Shown here one piece after another: positions 8,269 through 17,701 of a stretch of 42,303 nt of DNA. Origin of the DNA: a virus. The notes under the pieces are model-generated. The model did no database searches, was not told where the DNA came from, and was given only the letters and a program-made list of their open reading frames with translations. Position 1 is the first letter of the stretch. Every line of letters starts with the position of its first letter. Where the stretch lies: positions 1 to 42,303 of IMG/VR virus record IMGVR_UViG_3300032050_012656. The stretch is one strand, 5' to 3'. The position numbers and the translations under genes were made by a program.

Positions 8269-8671
8269 TTTTTTAGATTCATTCCTACAAAAATTTTTGG
8301 TGACATTACCAAAAAATAATGATGACATCATTACAGTAACAACTCAAAATTTTTCTCAAGAAGGTGACATATTTACCGTAGATACACGGGTTATAAATCC
8401 TAGTGTAATACCGACTACACAATCACTGGCAGAATTACAACCTGAAATTTCCTATACCCATCCGTTTAAAATTGTAACTCCGTTGGATTATGACGGGTCA
8501 ACCATTATAGTCAGTCCAAATATTGAAACGCAGCCAACTGCATCACAAGGATATTATGTTCCTATTTATTTTGAACGATATAATAGAGAAGTAATGGCTA
8601 ACATAGATAGAGATTTTACTGAATTAACACTAGTTTTTATTAGCGGTGATGACACCGTGGAGATTGGTTAA
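8261..8671 (+). CDS. Hypothetical baseplate-operon protein
   Basis: This protein is 136 aa from ATG 8261. An in-frame ATG at 8255 would add two residues, but an AAGG tetramer at 8248-8251 gives better spacing to 8261. The resulting ATGAGTAA overlaps the previous stop. It looks beta-rich, with DDIITVTTQNFSQEGDIFTVDTRV and a C-terminal YYVPIYFERYNREVMANIDRD segment. I do not recognise a family. It lies between the DNRLRE-like protein and another unknown, in a run of genes with 1-14 nt spacing, so it is likely a baseplate or fibre-network component. Confidence 0.6.
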   Translation: MSNFLDSFLQKFLVTLPKNNDDIITVTTQNFSQEGDIFTVDTRVINPSVIPTTQSLAELQPEISYTHPFKIVTPLDYDGSTIIVSPNIETQPTASQGYYVPIYFERYNREVMANIDRDFTELTLVFISGDDTVEIG

Positions 8672-8674
8672 TAT

Positions 8675-9532
8675 ATGCCAAATCAAACTAATTTTCGAAG
8701 TGATATTACCACCAAGACAGATATACGATTTTTAGCGTCTAGAGTAGTAAATAATCCAAGTGAATTAATTCTATTCGAAGAAATACCTGCCAGTTTTGGG
8801 TATGACAATAATGATAACGTAGAATTACATTTCTACTCTCTTATAACAAATGTGTTAGTACTAAGTATTACTGTCAAACTATCGGATGACGTATTAAAAG
8901 TGCATACTGTGAAGTATGCGGATAATACGTATAAAAATTACTTACGAATTGACTTTACTAAATTGTTTATAGATAAAAACATTATTCTAGTATCAGGTGA
9001 TTACAGAGTTGCAATCAACTTTTTTGCCGATGAAATTGGTACATATGAAAACAAAATTTTAAATATAGATGTAATATCAGATTCTAGAACAGAAGTACAA
9101 TTATCATTTAACAATTCAATTGACGCTCCAGCAATACGAAGTAATAATGTTTTAGCAAAAGAGTTTGTTGAAAAGGCATTCAATAAAATTGATGCAGCAG
9201 GAGTTGCAGAAAAGATATTTAAATCGGGTGTTCAATTAAACGACTCCACTGAAGGGGTAACTGCACGTAACATCATAGAACGCATAGAAGTGGTTGACCA
9301 GACATACGAACAAACAATAGGTAAAATTGACCGATTGGGTATACTCAGTGAGTTTGAAAATGATTTAAATGAATTTGTTATGAATTTATATCAATATGTG
9401 GTAGAAGAAATAATTATTAAAGGTGACGAACGTATACAAGAAGATGAATATAGAAATATTATAGAAAAAGTAGTTAATGAAAAAATTAATACGTTTTCGA
9501 ATAGTGCAGACAGACGAATACAAGTTAGTTAA
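8675..9532 (+). CDS. Probable structural protein, beta-rich N-terminus and helical C-terminus
   Basis: This is a 285-aa protein. Residues 1-145 have alternating strand patterns ([57 protein letters not shown]) that look like an immunoglobulin-like or baseplate beta domain. Residues about 160-280 are helical and acidic ([42 protein letters not shown]). I cannot assign it to a T4 gene; gp8-like or gp53-like roles would fit its position but no motif supports either. It follows the previous gene by a TAATATATG junction. Confidence 0.6.
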   Translation: MPNQTNFRSDITTKTDIRFLASRVVNNPSELILFEEIPASFGYDNNDNVELHFYSLITNVLVLSITVKLSDDVLKVHTVKYADNTYKNYLRIDFTKLFIDKNIILVSGDYRVAINFFADEIGTYENKILNIDVISDSRTEVQLSFNNSIDAPAIRSNNVLAKEFVEKAFNKIDAAGVAEKIFKSGVQLNDSTEGVTARNIIERIEVVDQTYEQTIGKIDRLGILSEFENDLNEFVMNLYQYVVEEIIIKGDERIQEDEYRNIIEKVVNEKINTFSNSADRRIQVS

Positions 9533-9555
9533 TATTATTTAAATGGAATATATAC

Positions 9556-10533
9556 ATGGCTATTGGTGACAGTTGTAGAACAGACTCAGATTGCAATTCA
9601 AATACCTTGTTTGACACGGCGCTAATTTGCGTTAGCGGGCAGTGTAGAGAGGCTTCGTCTGGTGGAGGGTCATCAAGACCAACACCGACGCCAACGACTG
9701 CACCAGTTCAAACCAGTGATTGTGATGTTGCGGCACAAAATTGCCCACCTGGGTCTGTATGTGTGTTCCAAGGGGTAACTCAAACGGGAGGAGTAGTTGG
9801 AATTGGTGTTGGAATGGGGACGGGGATAAATTTTACACCAATTTATAGATGCGTTCCAGTGATTCTCCCCACGCCAACACCAGTACCACCCACACCAACA
9901 CCAAGTCCAACACCAGGCCCAACACCAACACCAACGCCCACACCAACACCGGGCCCGTCACCAACGCCTACACCAACACCGGGTCCGTCACCAACGCCTA
10001 CACCAAGTCCAACACCAGGCCCAACACCAACGCCAACAGTGACGGGTCCAAGGCCAACGCCAACGCCCACGGCTGTCATAATAACACCAACGTCAACACC
10101 GCAAGTACCACCAACACCAACGCCAACTGTGGTACCATGGAGACGTTGTATAGATGGTACACTTAGTACAGCACCAATACCTACAGATTATAGGTCTGCT
10201 AACTATTTAGGGGTTGAAGGTGGTATTTGTTGGGAACCAACTACTATAGTAAGTTTTGAACCGGATTTAAATATTGCATTAAATTTTATATACAATAGAG
10301 GCACCAACAGGTATCCACCCCCTCAAGTTATTAGGGCATTTAATCCTTCGTACGCGAGTACTTTTCTCACAACGTTCCAAACCAATCCGGAAATTGTTAT
10401 AACACCTAGTACACTTACGTTGACACCTAGAGGTTCAACAACATTTACCGTAGGTATACGGTCGGAACTATATGATAAATTAGGTGACGGGGATTCAAGA
10501 ATTAAATTAAATGTAGATATAACGGAACTTTAA
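9556..10533 (+). CDS. Cys-rich, Pro-Thr-repeat protein inside the baseplate operon
   Basis: This 325-aa protein has four regions. Residues 1-100 carry two four-cysteine modules: C7-x5-C13-x11-C25-x4-C30 with a DSCRTDSDC...C-x2-GQC pattern like small disulphide-rich extracellular domains, then C56, C63, C69 and C99. A short (PT)n linker at 42-47 joins them. Residues about 104-193 are an almost pure [11 protein letters not shown] linker with tandem DNA repeats. Residues about 194-230 contain two more cysteines. The C-terminal about 60 residues ([20 protein letters not shown]...) resemble an Ig-like strand pattern. No signal peptide is seen. Such architecture is typical of secreted bacterial or eukaryotic proteins, not phage baseplates. 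It may be an exposed stalk or fibre. Function unknown. Confidence 0.65.
   Translation: MAIGDSCRTDSDCNSNTLFDTALICVSGQCREASSGGGSSRPTPTPTTAPVQTSDCDVAAQNCPPGSVCVFQGVTQTGGVVGIGVGMGTGINFTPIYRCVPVILPTPTPVPPTPTPSPTPGPTPTPTPTPTPGPSPTPTPTPGPSPTPTPSPTPGPTPTPTVTGPRPTPTPTAVIITPTSTPQVPPTPTPTVVPWRRCIDGTLSTAPIPTDYRSANYLGVEGGICWEPTTIVSFEPDLNIALNFIYNRGTNRYPPPQVIRAFNPSYASTFLTTFQTNPEIVITPSTLTLTPRGSTTFTVGIRSELYDKLGDGDSRIKLNVDITEL
9867..10136 (+). repeat. Pro-Thr-coding tandem repeat tract
   Basis: This region is built from CCAACR-type hexamers encoding PT dipeptides. Inside it, 9941-9970 and 9971-10000 are a 30-bp tandem duplication differing at one base (GGGC versus GGGT). A 29-bp perfect direct repeat occurs at 9901-9929 and 10003-10031, 102 bp apart. 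All repeat distances are multiples of three, so length changes would keep the frame. This fits slippage or recombination-driven expansion of the linker of the 9556 gene. Confidence 0.85.
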
Positions 10534-10536
10534 TAT

Positions 10537-11046
10537 ATGCCTCTAAAAAATTTCACAACGGGCCAAGTACCATACTTGGAAAATTATACACCATTTCCAG
10601 AAATTGCAGAAATAACGACTGTTGGAGATATGTTTACGTATGATTTGGCGCCAAATACTAATCCAACTATTATAGAATATGCGTTGGGAACGGACAATTC
10701 ATATGTTGCTACACTTAATATACGTAATATTACTGCAAATGTTGATTTGGAAGCGGTAATTACGTATTCCAAAGATTGGTTTATTTTAAAGACTTCAACC
10801 GATGCGGTATTCGAAGATGCAGCAAATAATACGACGAAAATTACAAAGACGTTTAAACCGTCAGAAATACTAAATATTGATATTATGGTAAATAATTTTG
10901 TATTAGATTTGGCTCAGTTAGACAATCAACTTACTTCTATAAATGTAGCAGTAACAAATATAACTAATACGGATATTGCCAGAAGAAATGTTACTATTCA
11001 ACCGTATAATCGCCGTGTACTTCCAAATTCGTTGAGGATAGAATAA
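10537..11046 (+). CDS. Hypothetical beta-rich protein
   Basis: This 169-aa protein has predicted beta-strand alternation throughout (FTYDLAPNTNPTIIEYALG, YVATLNIRNITANVDLEAVITY, INVAVTNITNTDIARRNVTI). Its last half reads like an Ig-like or BIG-type domain, similar in feel to the C-terminus of the preceding Pro-Thr protein. No catalytic motif is visible. It lies between the Pro-Thr protein (TAATATATG junction) and the giant wedge protein (TAATATG junction), so it is probably part of the same exposed virion structure. Family unknown. Confidence 0.6.
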   Translation: MPLKNFTTGQVPYLENYTPFPEIAEITTVGDMFTYDLAPNTNPTIIEYALGTDNSYVATLNIRNITANVDLEAVITYSKDWFILKTSTDAVFEDAANNTTKITKTFKPSEILNIDIMVNNFVLDLAQLDNQLTSINVAVTNITNTDIARRNVTIQPYNRRVLPNSLRIE

Positions 11047-11047
11047 T

Positions 11048-14000
11048 ATGAGTAATATAATACCTCTCACGGAAGCAGAAGCACTTTCTTTAGAAACTGC
11101 TAACGAGATTCCTCCAAATTACGTTAGAATACGTACCACGTTGGGTGGATGGGTGTGGGTGGACGAACAGCGATATCCTCAACTAGCAAACAATTATAGA
11201 ACAGGTGTATTAACCGGTGGTGAAGCAGCACCTGCCGGTGTCTACCTACGTGCATTACCACCCGATCGAACTCCACAATCGCAAAGTGCCAGTATACCAC
11301 CCAATCAAAATACGTCAAGTACAAACACATATAATAACACGGTCACAACAACTGCAGTATTAAGAAGCAAAATTAAGGTCAATCTAACATATCCTATTAA
11401 AATAAGGGTTAATCCTGAAGTAACGGCACGGCAAACGGCAAATGTTCAGTACCAGTTTCAATTAAAAGTAGATTTAATTGATGTGAACATTTCTCAGCCA
11501 CTGATAAGTGCATCATTTGATTTCTTAAACGCTGCAATTAGAAATTATATAGATGAGGAGCGTGAACTTAAGACATTATTAAACTACGGTGACGATAAAC
11601 AGACAGTAGTGGTTGCACAGCGATATGGTCAACGAGATTTAAATACCGTAAATACTATTCAATTAAAATTATTGCAACCAATTCCCGACGAAATACAGAC
11701 ACAGACACCTGTGTTTTTGAGTAGAGAAGTTGCAAAAACAGTAATTGATAAAATTAGAGTACGATTCCCTCCACAGATAGATACAACACCATACTTAAGA
11801 CCAAAAAATTTAGGAGTAGCAACAGACTTTAGTCTCGGTAAGAGTTTAAACAATGTTACATTAAAATTATTATCACTGCAAACGGGTTCTGTAGGTGCAG
11901 ACGACCTATATAAGAATAAAACGTTTGAGGACGAAATATTCAGAAAGTGGTACTCATACGACTTTGACTCCGCAGAACTAAATCTAGATTTTACAGACTA
12001 TAATAAGTTTGTTTTTTATGGCTCTGCAACAATGCGTTTGCAGGCATTTAGAGAAAAATTAAAACTTATAGAAAACATCGAATATAACAGACAACAGTTT
12101 CTATCGTCATCTGTATATTCAATGCAAACATCTTCTGCTGCAGCAATTTTTATTCAAGATAAGAGTGCGCAATATGCGCTGGAAAAAGAAAACATCATTC
12201 GTTCATTTGATAGATATGAACAACACTTATACTTCACATCGGGGTCTACACTGCCATATACAGCATCTGCGTGGTATGCAGATACTGGAACGGAATTTAA
12301 TTCTTCGTCATATTGGCCAAAAATAGGAAATGTGATTGCACCAGTGTATAGTCCTGAAGTAGAGGAGTGGTTTAGTACACAACTTGAAATTGCACAACGA
12401 TACGATGAATTTAATGAAAATAATTTAATTAATACTATTCCAACGCACGTACGTGAACATGAGGAAAATTCTCCTTATATCACTTTTGTGACCATGATAG
12501 GACATTTCTTTGATACATTAAAACCATACGTTGATCATTTCCCATACATATACGACCGTGGTCTGGACCCAAATCAAGGATTATCGAAAGATTTAATCAA
12601 TGAAATTGCAGAAGCAGTTGGATTTACTATGCCAACGGTTAATTCAATATATAATCTTGCCGATAATATTCTTGGAACTTTAGAGGAAGAACCTCGTCGT
12701 GACATTACGGCAGAAGTGTACAAGCGATTGTTACATAACTTACCGTTCTTCGTAAAATCCAAGGGCTCCAGAACATCGCTATTAACTTTAATAAAAACAT
12801 TAGGCTTTAAAAATTCATTAGTAACTGTACGAGAAACTGGTATAGCAAGTTCAGGCTCATTTTATATTTTTGACGAAAATTCGACGGGATTGTATTTTAG
12901 TGCATCAACTGCAGTGAGTTCAAGTACAACGTCATCAATGATGCCGTATATACAAATTCCAATGCTGAACAATCCAGAAACATTACAACTGAATTTGGCA
13001 TTGGATACCAATAAAATTACAACTATCATCAATAGTAATAATGGATGGGAGTTATTAGCCGTACCTCATCCATCTATACCAAAAATTGGTAGACTTGAAT
13101 TACGTAATACGTCTGGGAGTTCTTCAATAATTACTAATTACGAAGAAATATTTGATAATGAATTATTCAATATTGCATTACGTAGTACTGTCGATGAAAC
13201 AAGTTTACGTTTGATAAAAACTGAAGGCGATGATATATTATTCGATTCATATACAACTGAATCTGTCACATTCAATTCGGCTTGGCAAAATACACAGACG
13301 ATATATCTCGGTGGTATAGGTACACTGTACGGGAATTCTTCATTCGTAGGTACTATCGATGAGTTCAGACTATGGAATGATTCTGTTTCTGATGAAATGA
13401 TATTAAATACTGCCTTTGATCCAGGTTCAAATGCAGGAGATACATATACGTCGGCAGTTGAAAACCTACTGGTACAACTGTCATTTAATAAGATTGATAC
13501 CGATCTACTCGTATCAAGTTCATTGTTATTAAATGAGACTTCTGTACCAATTAATCAATTATTACATGTATCTGCGTCAAACATATCAACGGGAAGTATT
13601 GCACGATTTAATAGAGTTATTCGACAGCTAGTGCCCACGGTTGGAACGACATCATATATATCTAATAAAATAAAATTATTGGAGTATCCTAGTAATGTAA
13701 CGGATGTAAATGGAGTCAAACGGCTCTATCGTTCGAAGAGTTTACTAAATCAAAAAAATAAAAAAGTTAGTAGAGGTAAGAACAGAGTAGTTCTAGCAAA
13801 CTGCCCAACAGAAATTGTAAATCAGAATATTATACGTAATTTTGGTATAGAAAATATAAATACTGCATTAGGTGTACCAACAACAACGTATAAAAATTTC
13901 GAACGTTCACTAGAACGACTAAAAAATTACTATAATAGATATTACTATGTGGATGTAGATGTAAATCAATATATCCGAATACTATCGGAAGTATCTTCGG

Positions 14001-15736
14001 TACTAGATCAGGTAGTTGATTATTTTATTCCGTCACGCGCAGCAACCTTAAAAGGAATAGTAATTGAACAATCAATACTAGAACAAACTAGAGTACCCGT
14101 AGTACGTGAGACACGAGTTTACGGAAATAACTCTAGAAAAACCTTACAAGCGGTTGGTTCGTTGACTGGTAGTAGACCTGATTATAGTGCAACGTATACC
14201 GTTTCTGGTTTAGTTGCACCCGAACCGGAAACTACGGCAAAATATACGTTGCTACAAGCAGAAATGGAAAGTACACCAGTTATCACAGCCACAACATCAT
14301 TACTGACATCTTCGGTGGACGTAACGGAAAATGTGATACTTGCAGATATGCAAGACATAAAGGGTGCAATACTTACTATCGATGAAAATGTACTAGTAAG
14401 TAATTATACTCCTATTAATGGTACCATCGAATCACGTTTCTATGACATGAATAAGATTCCATACAATGATAATAATTATGGGTCCGTGGGCGCTGAACCA
14501 TTTGATAGAATCTATCCGAGAAAATTATTAGGATTGGAAATCGAAAAAGACCGTAACGGTGGGACGAGAAGTATATATTTACCGGCATTATATGATATAC
14601 CACCAATTGCGGACTTCAGAGACTTGGGAGTATACACATTCTTCAATCATCCAGAAGGAGTGTATAAATTTCCAGTAATTAAAAAACGTGTTGCATATAT
14701 TCGTCCGTTAAATCAACAGTGGAATTATTCTACACAACAATTTGAAGGAATTACAACGTGGTCATTTGGTACATCATACAATTTAAACGATGTTGTTGTA
14801 CAAGAAGTCAAAGTAAGTGAAACTAGTAGTTTAAATTTACAAGTTATTTTAGATGCCCGTGCCGGTAATAAAAAATATTATGCGTTCAAAACTCGACCAT
14901 CATATACAGCCCCAGTCGATGGTACACGATTCTATTCGGGTAGCGTGCCATCCTATCTACCCCCTTCGTTAGATAAAGATAATTGGGAAGTGGTGCGGTT
15001 TACGCCGGAATTTGATTATCAACCTCGTCGTGTGGTATTTGACACATTTACGGTACCAGACCCGGTATTGACCAACTATAAATTAACTAGCGTTGAACTA
15101 GAGTCTGCAATTGATTTTCCGAATAGATTCGTGGATAATTATATTATACAAAATATATCTGGAAATTCTTTTATGACCGGCCAAATCATATTACAAAATA
15201 TTGCCGCATTGTTGGCAATTCAAGCAAATACTGCCGGTATCCGAGTACGATTGTATAGAACTCCGGAGGCTAGAGATACAGACATATACCGTCCCGTAAC
15301 ACAGGCACCTAATATTGACGACGGTGTACTCGTAGACCTTTCTATAGATGAAGAAAATACTGCACAAATAATAAATCCTATTGTGACATTGGTATCCGAC
15401 AGTTCGTTGTTGGAAGGTAAATTATATTATACTATAAATAACTTAACCCCTGCGGAGAAGATAGGATTTGTCTTGTCAATGTATTATTTTGCAATACAAA
15501 TTCAACGGCGCGTACCATTTGGTTATTTGAGAAAGCATTATAGATATTTTAGAGATAATTCAACCTCTATCAAACGACGAAATTATTTGGGATGTAAAAA
15601 TACTATTGATACTACAATTGATGGACTTTCTCCCATCCAAGTATTCTTGAGTGAAGGAACTGATTTAATTGTGGCCCCAACTCAAACGAACGAAGAAATA
15701 ATTACTGGCGGTGGAGGACAACTAAATGTTACTTAA
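11048..15736 (+). CDS. Giant baseplate wedge protein, gp7 / tail-protein-I-like, with LamG-like insertion
   Basis: This 1562-aa protein is the largest in the window. The segment at about residues 475-600 (FFDTLKPYVDHFPYIYDRG, LSKDLINEIAEAVGFTMP, DITAEVYKRLLHNLPFFVKSKGS, LLTLIKTLGF) follows the pattern of phage tail protein I/gp7 wedge proteins. Residues about 615-785 look like a LamG/concanavalin-like jelly roll, ending with the typical FVGTIDEFRLWNDSVSD strand. A helical YYYVDVDVNQYIRILSEVSSVLDQVVDYFIPSRA segment (about 955-1000) resumes the tail-I-like part. The C-terminal module (about 1370-1510: VRLYRTPEARD..., YYTINNL) recurs in the fibre at 28686. In T4 the gp7 wedge connects hub to periphery. 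The LamG domain would add a sugar-binding surface. Gene number 7 is plausible but not proven. Confidence 0.75.
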   Translation: MSNIIPLTEAEALSLETANEIPPNYVRIRTTLGGWVWVDEQRYPQLANNYRTGVLTGGEAAPAGVYLRALPPDRTPQSQSASIPPNQNTSSTNTYNNTVTTTAVLRSKIKVNLTYPIKIRVNPEVTARQTANVQYQFQLKVDLIDVNISQPLISASFDFLNAAIRNYIDEERELKTLLNYGDDKQTVVVAQRYGQRDLNTVNTIQLKLLQPIPDEIQTQTPVFLSREVAKTVIDKIRVRFPPQIDTTPYLRPKNLGVATDFSLGKSLNNVTLKLLSLQTGSVGADDLYKNKTFEDEIFRKWYSYDFDSAELNLDFTDYNKFVFYGSATMRLQAFREKLKLIENIEYNRQQFLSSSVYSMQTSSAAAIFIQDKSAQYALEKENIIRSFDRYEQHLYFTSGSTLPYTASAWYADTGTEFNSSSYWPKIGNVIAPVYSPEVEEWFSTQLEIAQRYDEFNENNLINTIPTHVREHEENSPYITFVTMIGHFFDTLKPYVDHFPYIYDRGLDPNQGLSKDLINEIAEAVGFTMPTVNSIYNLADNILGTLEEEPRRDITAEVYKRLLHNLPFFVKSKGSRTSLLTLIKTLGFKNSLVTVRETGIASSGSFYIFDENSTGLYFSASTAVSSSTTSSMMPYIQIPMLNNPETLQLNLALDTNKITTIINSNNGWELLAVPHPSIPKIGRLELRNTSGSSSIITNYEEIFDNELFNIALRSTVDETSLRLIKTEGDDILFDSYTTESVTFNSAWQNTQTIYLGGIGTLYGNSSFVGTIDEFRLWNDSVSDEMILNTAFDPGSNAGDTYTSAVENLLVQLSFNKIDTDLLVSSSLLLNETSVPINQLLHVSASNISTGSIARFNRVIRQLVPTVGTTSYISNKIKLLEYPSNVTDVNGVKRLYRSKSLLNQKNKKVSRGKNRVVLANCPTEIVNQNIIRNFGIENINTALGVPTTTYKNFERSLERLKNYYNRYYYVDVDVNQYIRILSEVSSVLDQVVDYFIPSRAATLKGIVIEQSILEQTRVPVVRETRVYGNNSRKTLQAVGSLTGSRPDYSATYTVSGLVAPEPETTAKYTLLQAEMESTPVITATTSLLTSSVDVTENVILADMQDIKGAILTIDENVLVSNYTPINGTIESRFYDMNKIPYNDNNYGSVGAEPFDRIYPRKLLGLEIEKDRNGGTRSIYLPALYDIPPIADFRDLGVYTFFNHPEGVYKFPVIKKRVAYIRPLNQQWNYSTQQFEGITTWSFGTSYNLNDVVVQEVKVSETSSLNLQVILDARAGNKKYYAFKTRPSYTAPVDGTRFYSGSVPSYLPPSLDKDNWEVVRFTPEFDYQPRRVVFDTFTVPDPVLTNYKLTSVELESAIDFPNRFVDNYIIQNISGNSFMTGQIILQNIAALLAIQANTAGIRVRLYRTPEARDTDIYRPVTQAPNIDDGVLVDLSIDEENTAQIINPIVTLVSDSSLLEGKLYYTINNLTPAEKIGFVLSMYYFAIQIQRRVPFGYLRKHYRYFRDNSTSIKRRNYLGCKNTIDTTIDGLSPIQVFLSEGTDLIVAPTQTNEEIITGGGGQLNVT

Positions 15737-15750
15737 TTTTTATGACTATA

Positions 15751-15758
15751 TATTTATA
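15751..15758 (+). promoter_or_regulatory. Candidate late promoter (TATTTATA) before the 15789 gene
   Basis: TATTTATA lies in the 52-nt gap after the giant wedge gene, 30 nt before ATG 15789. A CGGAG Shine-Dalgarno-like pentamer lies between motif and start. The same octamer heads four other blocks. This would give separate late expression of the following two virion-like genes. Inferred from recurrence and position. Confidence 0.5.
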
Positions 15759-15788
15759 TTAGACCTTTCATAATCGGAGTTTACACAT

Positions 15789-16430
15789 ATGGGATATTTA
15801 ACGGGAAATGAAATTACCGTGGATGCTATTTTAACAAAAAAAGGTAGAGAGTTGTTGGCAATGGGCCGGTCTGCTTTCGATGTTACGCAGTTTGCGGTTG
15901 CGGATGATGAAATAGATTATGGATTATATGACACGGCACATCCGCTTGGAACAGCATATTATGGTAGTGCAATTGAACGAATGCCAATTGTTGAAGCATC
16001 GCCAGATGAAACGCAAAATCTACGATATAAATTGGTGACATTAAATAGAGGAACAAATTCAATTCCAACGATACAAGTTGGAACGTCTGCAATTACGCTT
16101 ACGTACAGTAATACAAGTAATCCTTCGTTCCCTATAACCCCCACCACTAGCGAAGGTACATTAAACGGCCCATCGTTTGGATACACGGCAATATTATATG
16201 ATGCTGAAGCAGCCACGATAAGTAGTACGCCAGTACCAGGAACGAGTACCGTACCAGTATTCTTTGGTGATATTCCAATGACCAATGCAGTTGTTGTACG
16301 AGGATTAGATTTTACAATTAGACCCCGTGACGTAACTCGTAGAACTGAAACGCAGTTGGTAATTATAGGAAATCAAACCGGGGCAACTATAACCATCCCA
16401 GTTATAATTAATCCAGCAACTACTACCTAA
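15789..16430 (+). CDS. Conserved virion-like structural protein
   Basis: This 213-aa protein opens with ILTKKGRELLAMGRSAF-x-VTQFAVADDEIDYGLYD, followed by HPLGTAYYGSAIERMPIVEASPDETQ. I recognise this N-terminal pattern as recurrent in structural proteins of marine and freshwater T4-like phages, although its exact role is unknown to me. The C-terminal half is beta-rich with an RGLDFTIRPRD strand followed by an Ig-like TQLVIIGNQTGATITIPVII end. It heads a block with its own promoter-like octamer and precedes a second virion-like gene. Confidence 0.65.
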   Translation: MGYLTGNEITVDAILTKKGRELLAMGRSAFDVTQFAVADDEIDYGLYDTAHPLGTAYYGSAIERMPIVEASPDETQNLRYKLVTLNRGTNSIPTIQVGTSAITLTYSNTSNPSFPITPTTSEGTLNGPSFGYTAILYDAEAATISSTPVPGTSTVPVFFGDIPMTNAVVVRGLDFTIRPRDVTRRTETQLVIIGNQTGATITIPVIINPATTT

Positions 16431-16442
16431 TAGGAAATACAT

Positions 16443-17615
16443 ATGAGTATCTATACAGCACTCTCAACAGACGATATCGTACGGGCATATCCAACGGTGG
16501 TGACAACTGGGTTGTGGTCCAGTGATACGGGGTCGTTAACATCGGAACTATACATTGACACGCAAAATCAAATTCCATTCAGTAAAGAATATTATTTTGA
16601 TGTGTATAATTTGAGTCCAAGTGAATCGGCTGCAAATGCAGAAGTACAATTTTCCATTGCATACGGACACATTAACGGTGGCGGTTCACCTGGATTGGCC
16701 GAAAATCAAACTTCCACGTTATCTTCTAAGGCAATTTATAGTCAATATAGAAATTTATTATTAGACCCAAGCGATACAAAGTTTACATTTAATGGTGTTG
16801 AGTCTGACCATATTTATGTAATTAATATTCAACGAGCACGTATGCGTGAGCAGTTAGATCCGGGTAACTGGGAACTTCCGTTGTCGGGTGCAAACGGAAT
16901 TCGTACGTATATTGATAACAGTGGCGAAGCACGTCTCAGTTCGACATTAACATCCACGACAAAAGCAGGTCGTGCATATGCAATTATTTCTGGTGCATTA
17001 GATGGTTCGGCTGGTTCGGTAACCTCCTCCACTGCATACAGTGGTTCTGGTTATGGTATAGTATATCCTGATTTGGGAATCATCGTCCTTAATCCAACAG
17101 CAATTTGTCCAGATGTAGGATTTTTCAATAACACTTCGGGTACGACTACTGGACCAAACACGGTGGCACTATCCACGCCATACTACAGTAGTTCAATTTT
17201 CTCGGCAAATAAAATTACTAGTACTCGTCCGATGGCACCAACTACACATTCCGCTGGTATAACCTACGGGGTGGAAAAATCTGCGTTTAATCACGCTGGA
17301 CTATTTATTTCATTAAATTTAGCAACTAAGACAGGAAAAGCGTTCAAAGCGCGTTCTGCAGAAACTATTTCATCGACGCACTATTTCGTGCGATTAAGAA
17401 ATAAATCGTATAACTATTCAAATAATCCGACATTCTACAATCCTGACAACGGTTCATTGTTGTATGCGGATTTTAAGAATAATCCTAAAGTATACATCAC
17501 GACGGTAGGATTGTATAATAATCAAAACGAATTATTGGCGGTTGCAAAATTAAGTAAACCAGTTCCAAAGAGCTTCGATGAAGAAGTTCTACTTCGTGTA
17601 CGTCTTGATTTTTAA
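16443..17615 (+). CDS. Probable virion structural protein, paralogue of the 17702 gene product
   Basis: This 390-aa protein contains FSKEYYFDVYNLSPSESAANAEVQFSIAYG near the start, a VINIQRARMREQLDPGNWEL motif at about residues 128-147, and a C-terminal block reading PKVYITTVGLYNNQNELLAVAKLSKPV. The last block is repeated in the next gene (VTTIGLYNDKYELVAVAKLANPI), so the two are paralogues. The central region is Ser/Thr/Gly-rich beta structure. Comparable proteins occur in T4-like marine phages as virion components of unassigned function. It is followed by a long hairpin, probably the end of the transcript. Confidence 0.65.
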   Translation: MSIYTALSTDDIVRAYPTVVTTGLWSSDTGSLTSELYIDTQNQIPFSKEYYFDVYNLSPSESAANAEVQFSIAYGHINGGGSPGLAENQTSTLSSKAIYSQYRNLLLDPSDTKFTFNGVESDHIYVINIQRARMREQLDPGNWELPLSGANGIRTYIDNSGEARLSSTLTSTTKAGRAYAIISGALDGSAGSVTSSTAYSGSGYGIVYPDLGIIVLNPTAICPDVGFFNNTSGTTTGPNTVALSTPYYSSSIFSANKITSTRPMAPTTHSAGITYGVEKSAFNHAGLFISLNLATKTGKAFKARSAETISSTHYFVRLRNKSYNYSNNPTFYNPDNGSLLYADFKNNPKVYITTVGLYNNQNELLAVAKLSKPVPKSFDEEVLLRVRLDF

Positions 17616-17634
17616 TCAATAACAAGACACAGAA

Positions 17635-17685
17635 AATAACTGACCATTACTTATATACTAGGTATATAGGGAATGGTCAGTTATT
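17635..17685 (+). terminator. Long nearly perfect stem-loop, probable bidirectional terminator
   Basis: AATAACTGACCATT (17635-17648) is exactly complementary to AATGGTCAGTTATT (17672-17685). Inside it TATATAC (17652-17658) pairs with GTATATA (17662-17668) around a TAG triloop. Between the arms, C50-G70 and U51-G69 can also pair, leaving one A-G mismatch in a stem of about 24 pairs. It fills most of the 86-nt gap between two paralogous virion genes. There is no clear U-tract after it, so it may be a factor-assisted terminator, an RNA-processing site or an RNA-stability element. Confidence 0.65.
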
Positions 17686-17701
17686 CGTTGAGAAATAAAT
17701 T

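Noticed and set aside
9843-10079. A - strand frame of Val-Gly repeats and an overlapping + frame of Asn-Thr repeats.
   Set aside because: Both are shadows of the Pro-Thr repeat tract of the 9556 gene.
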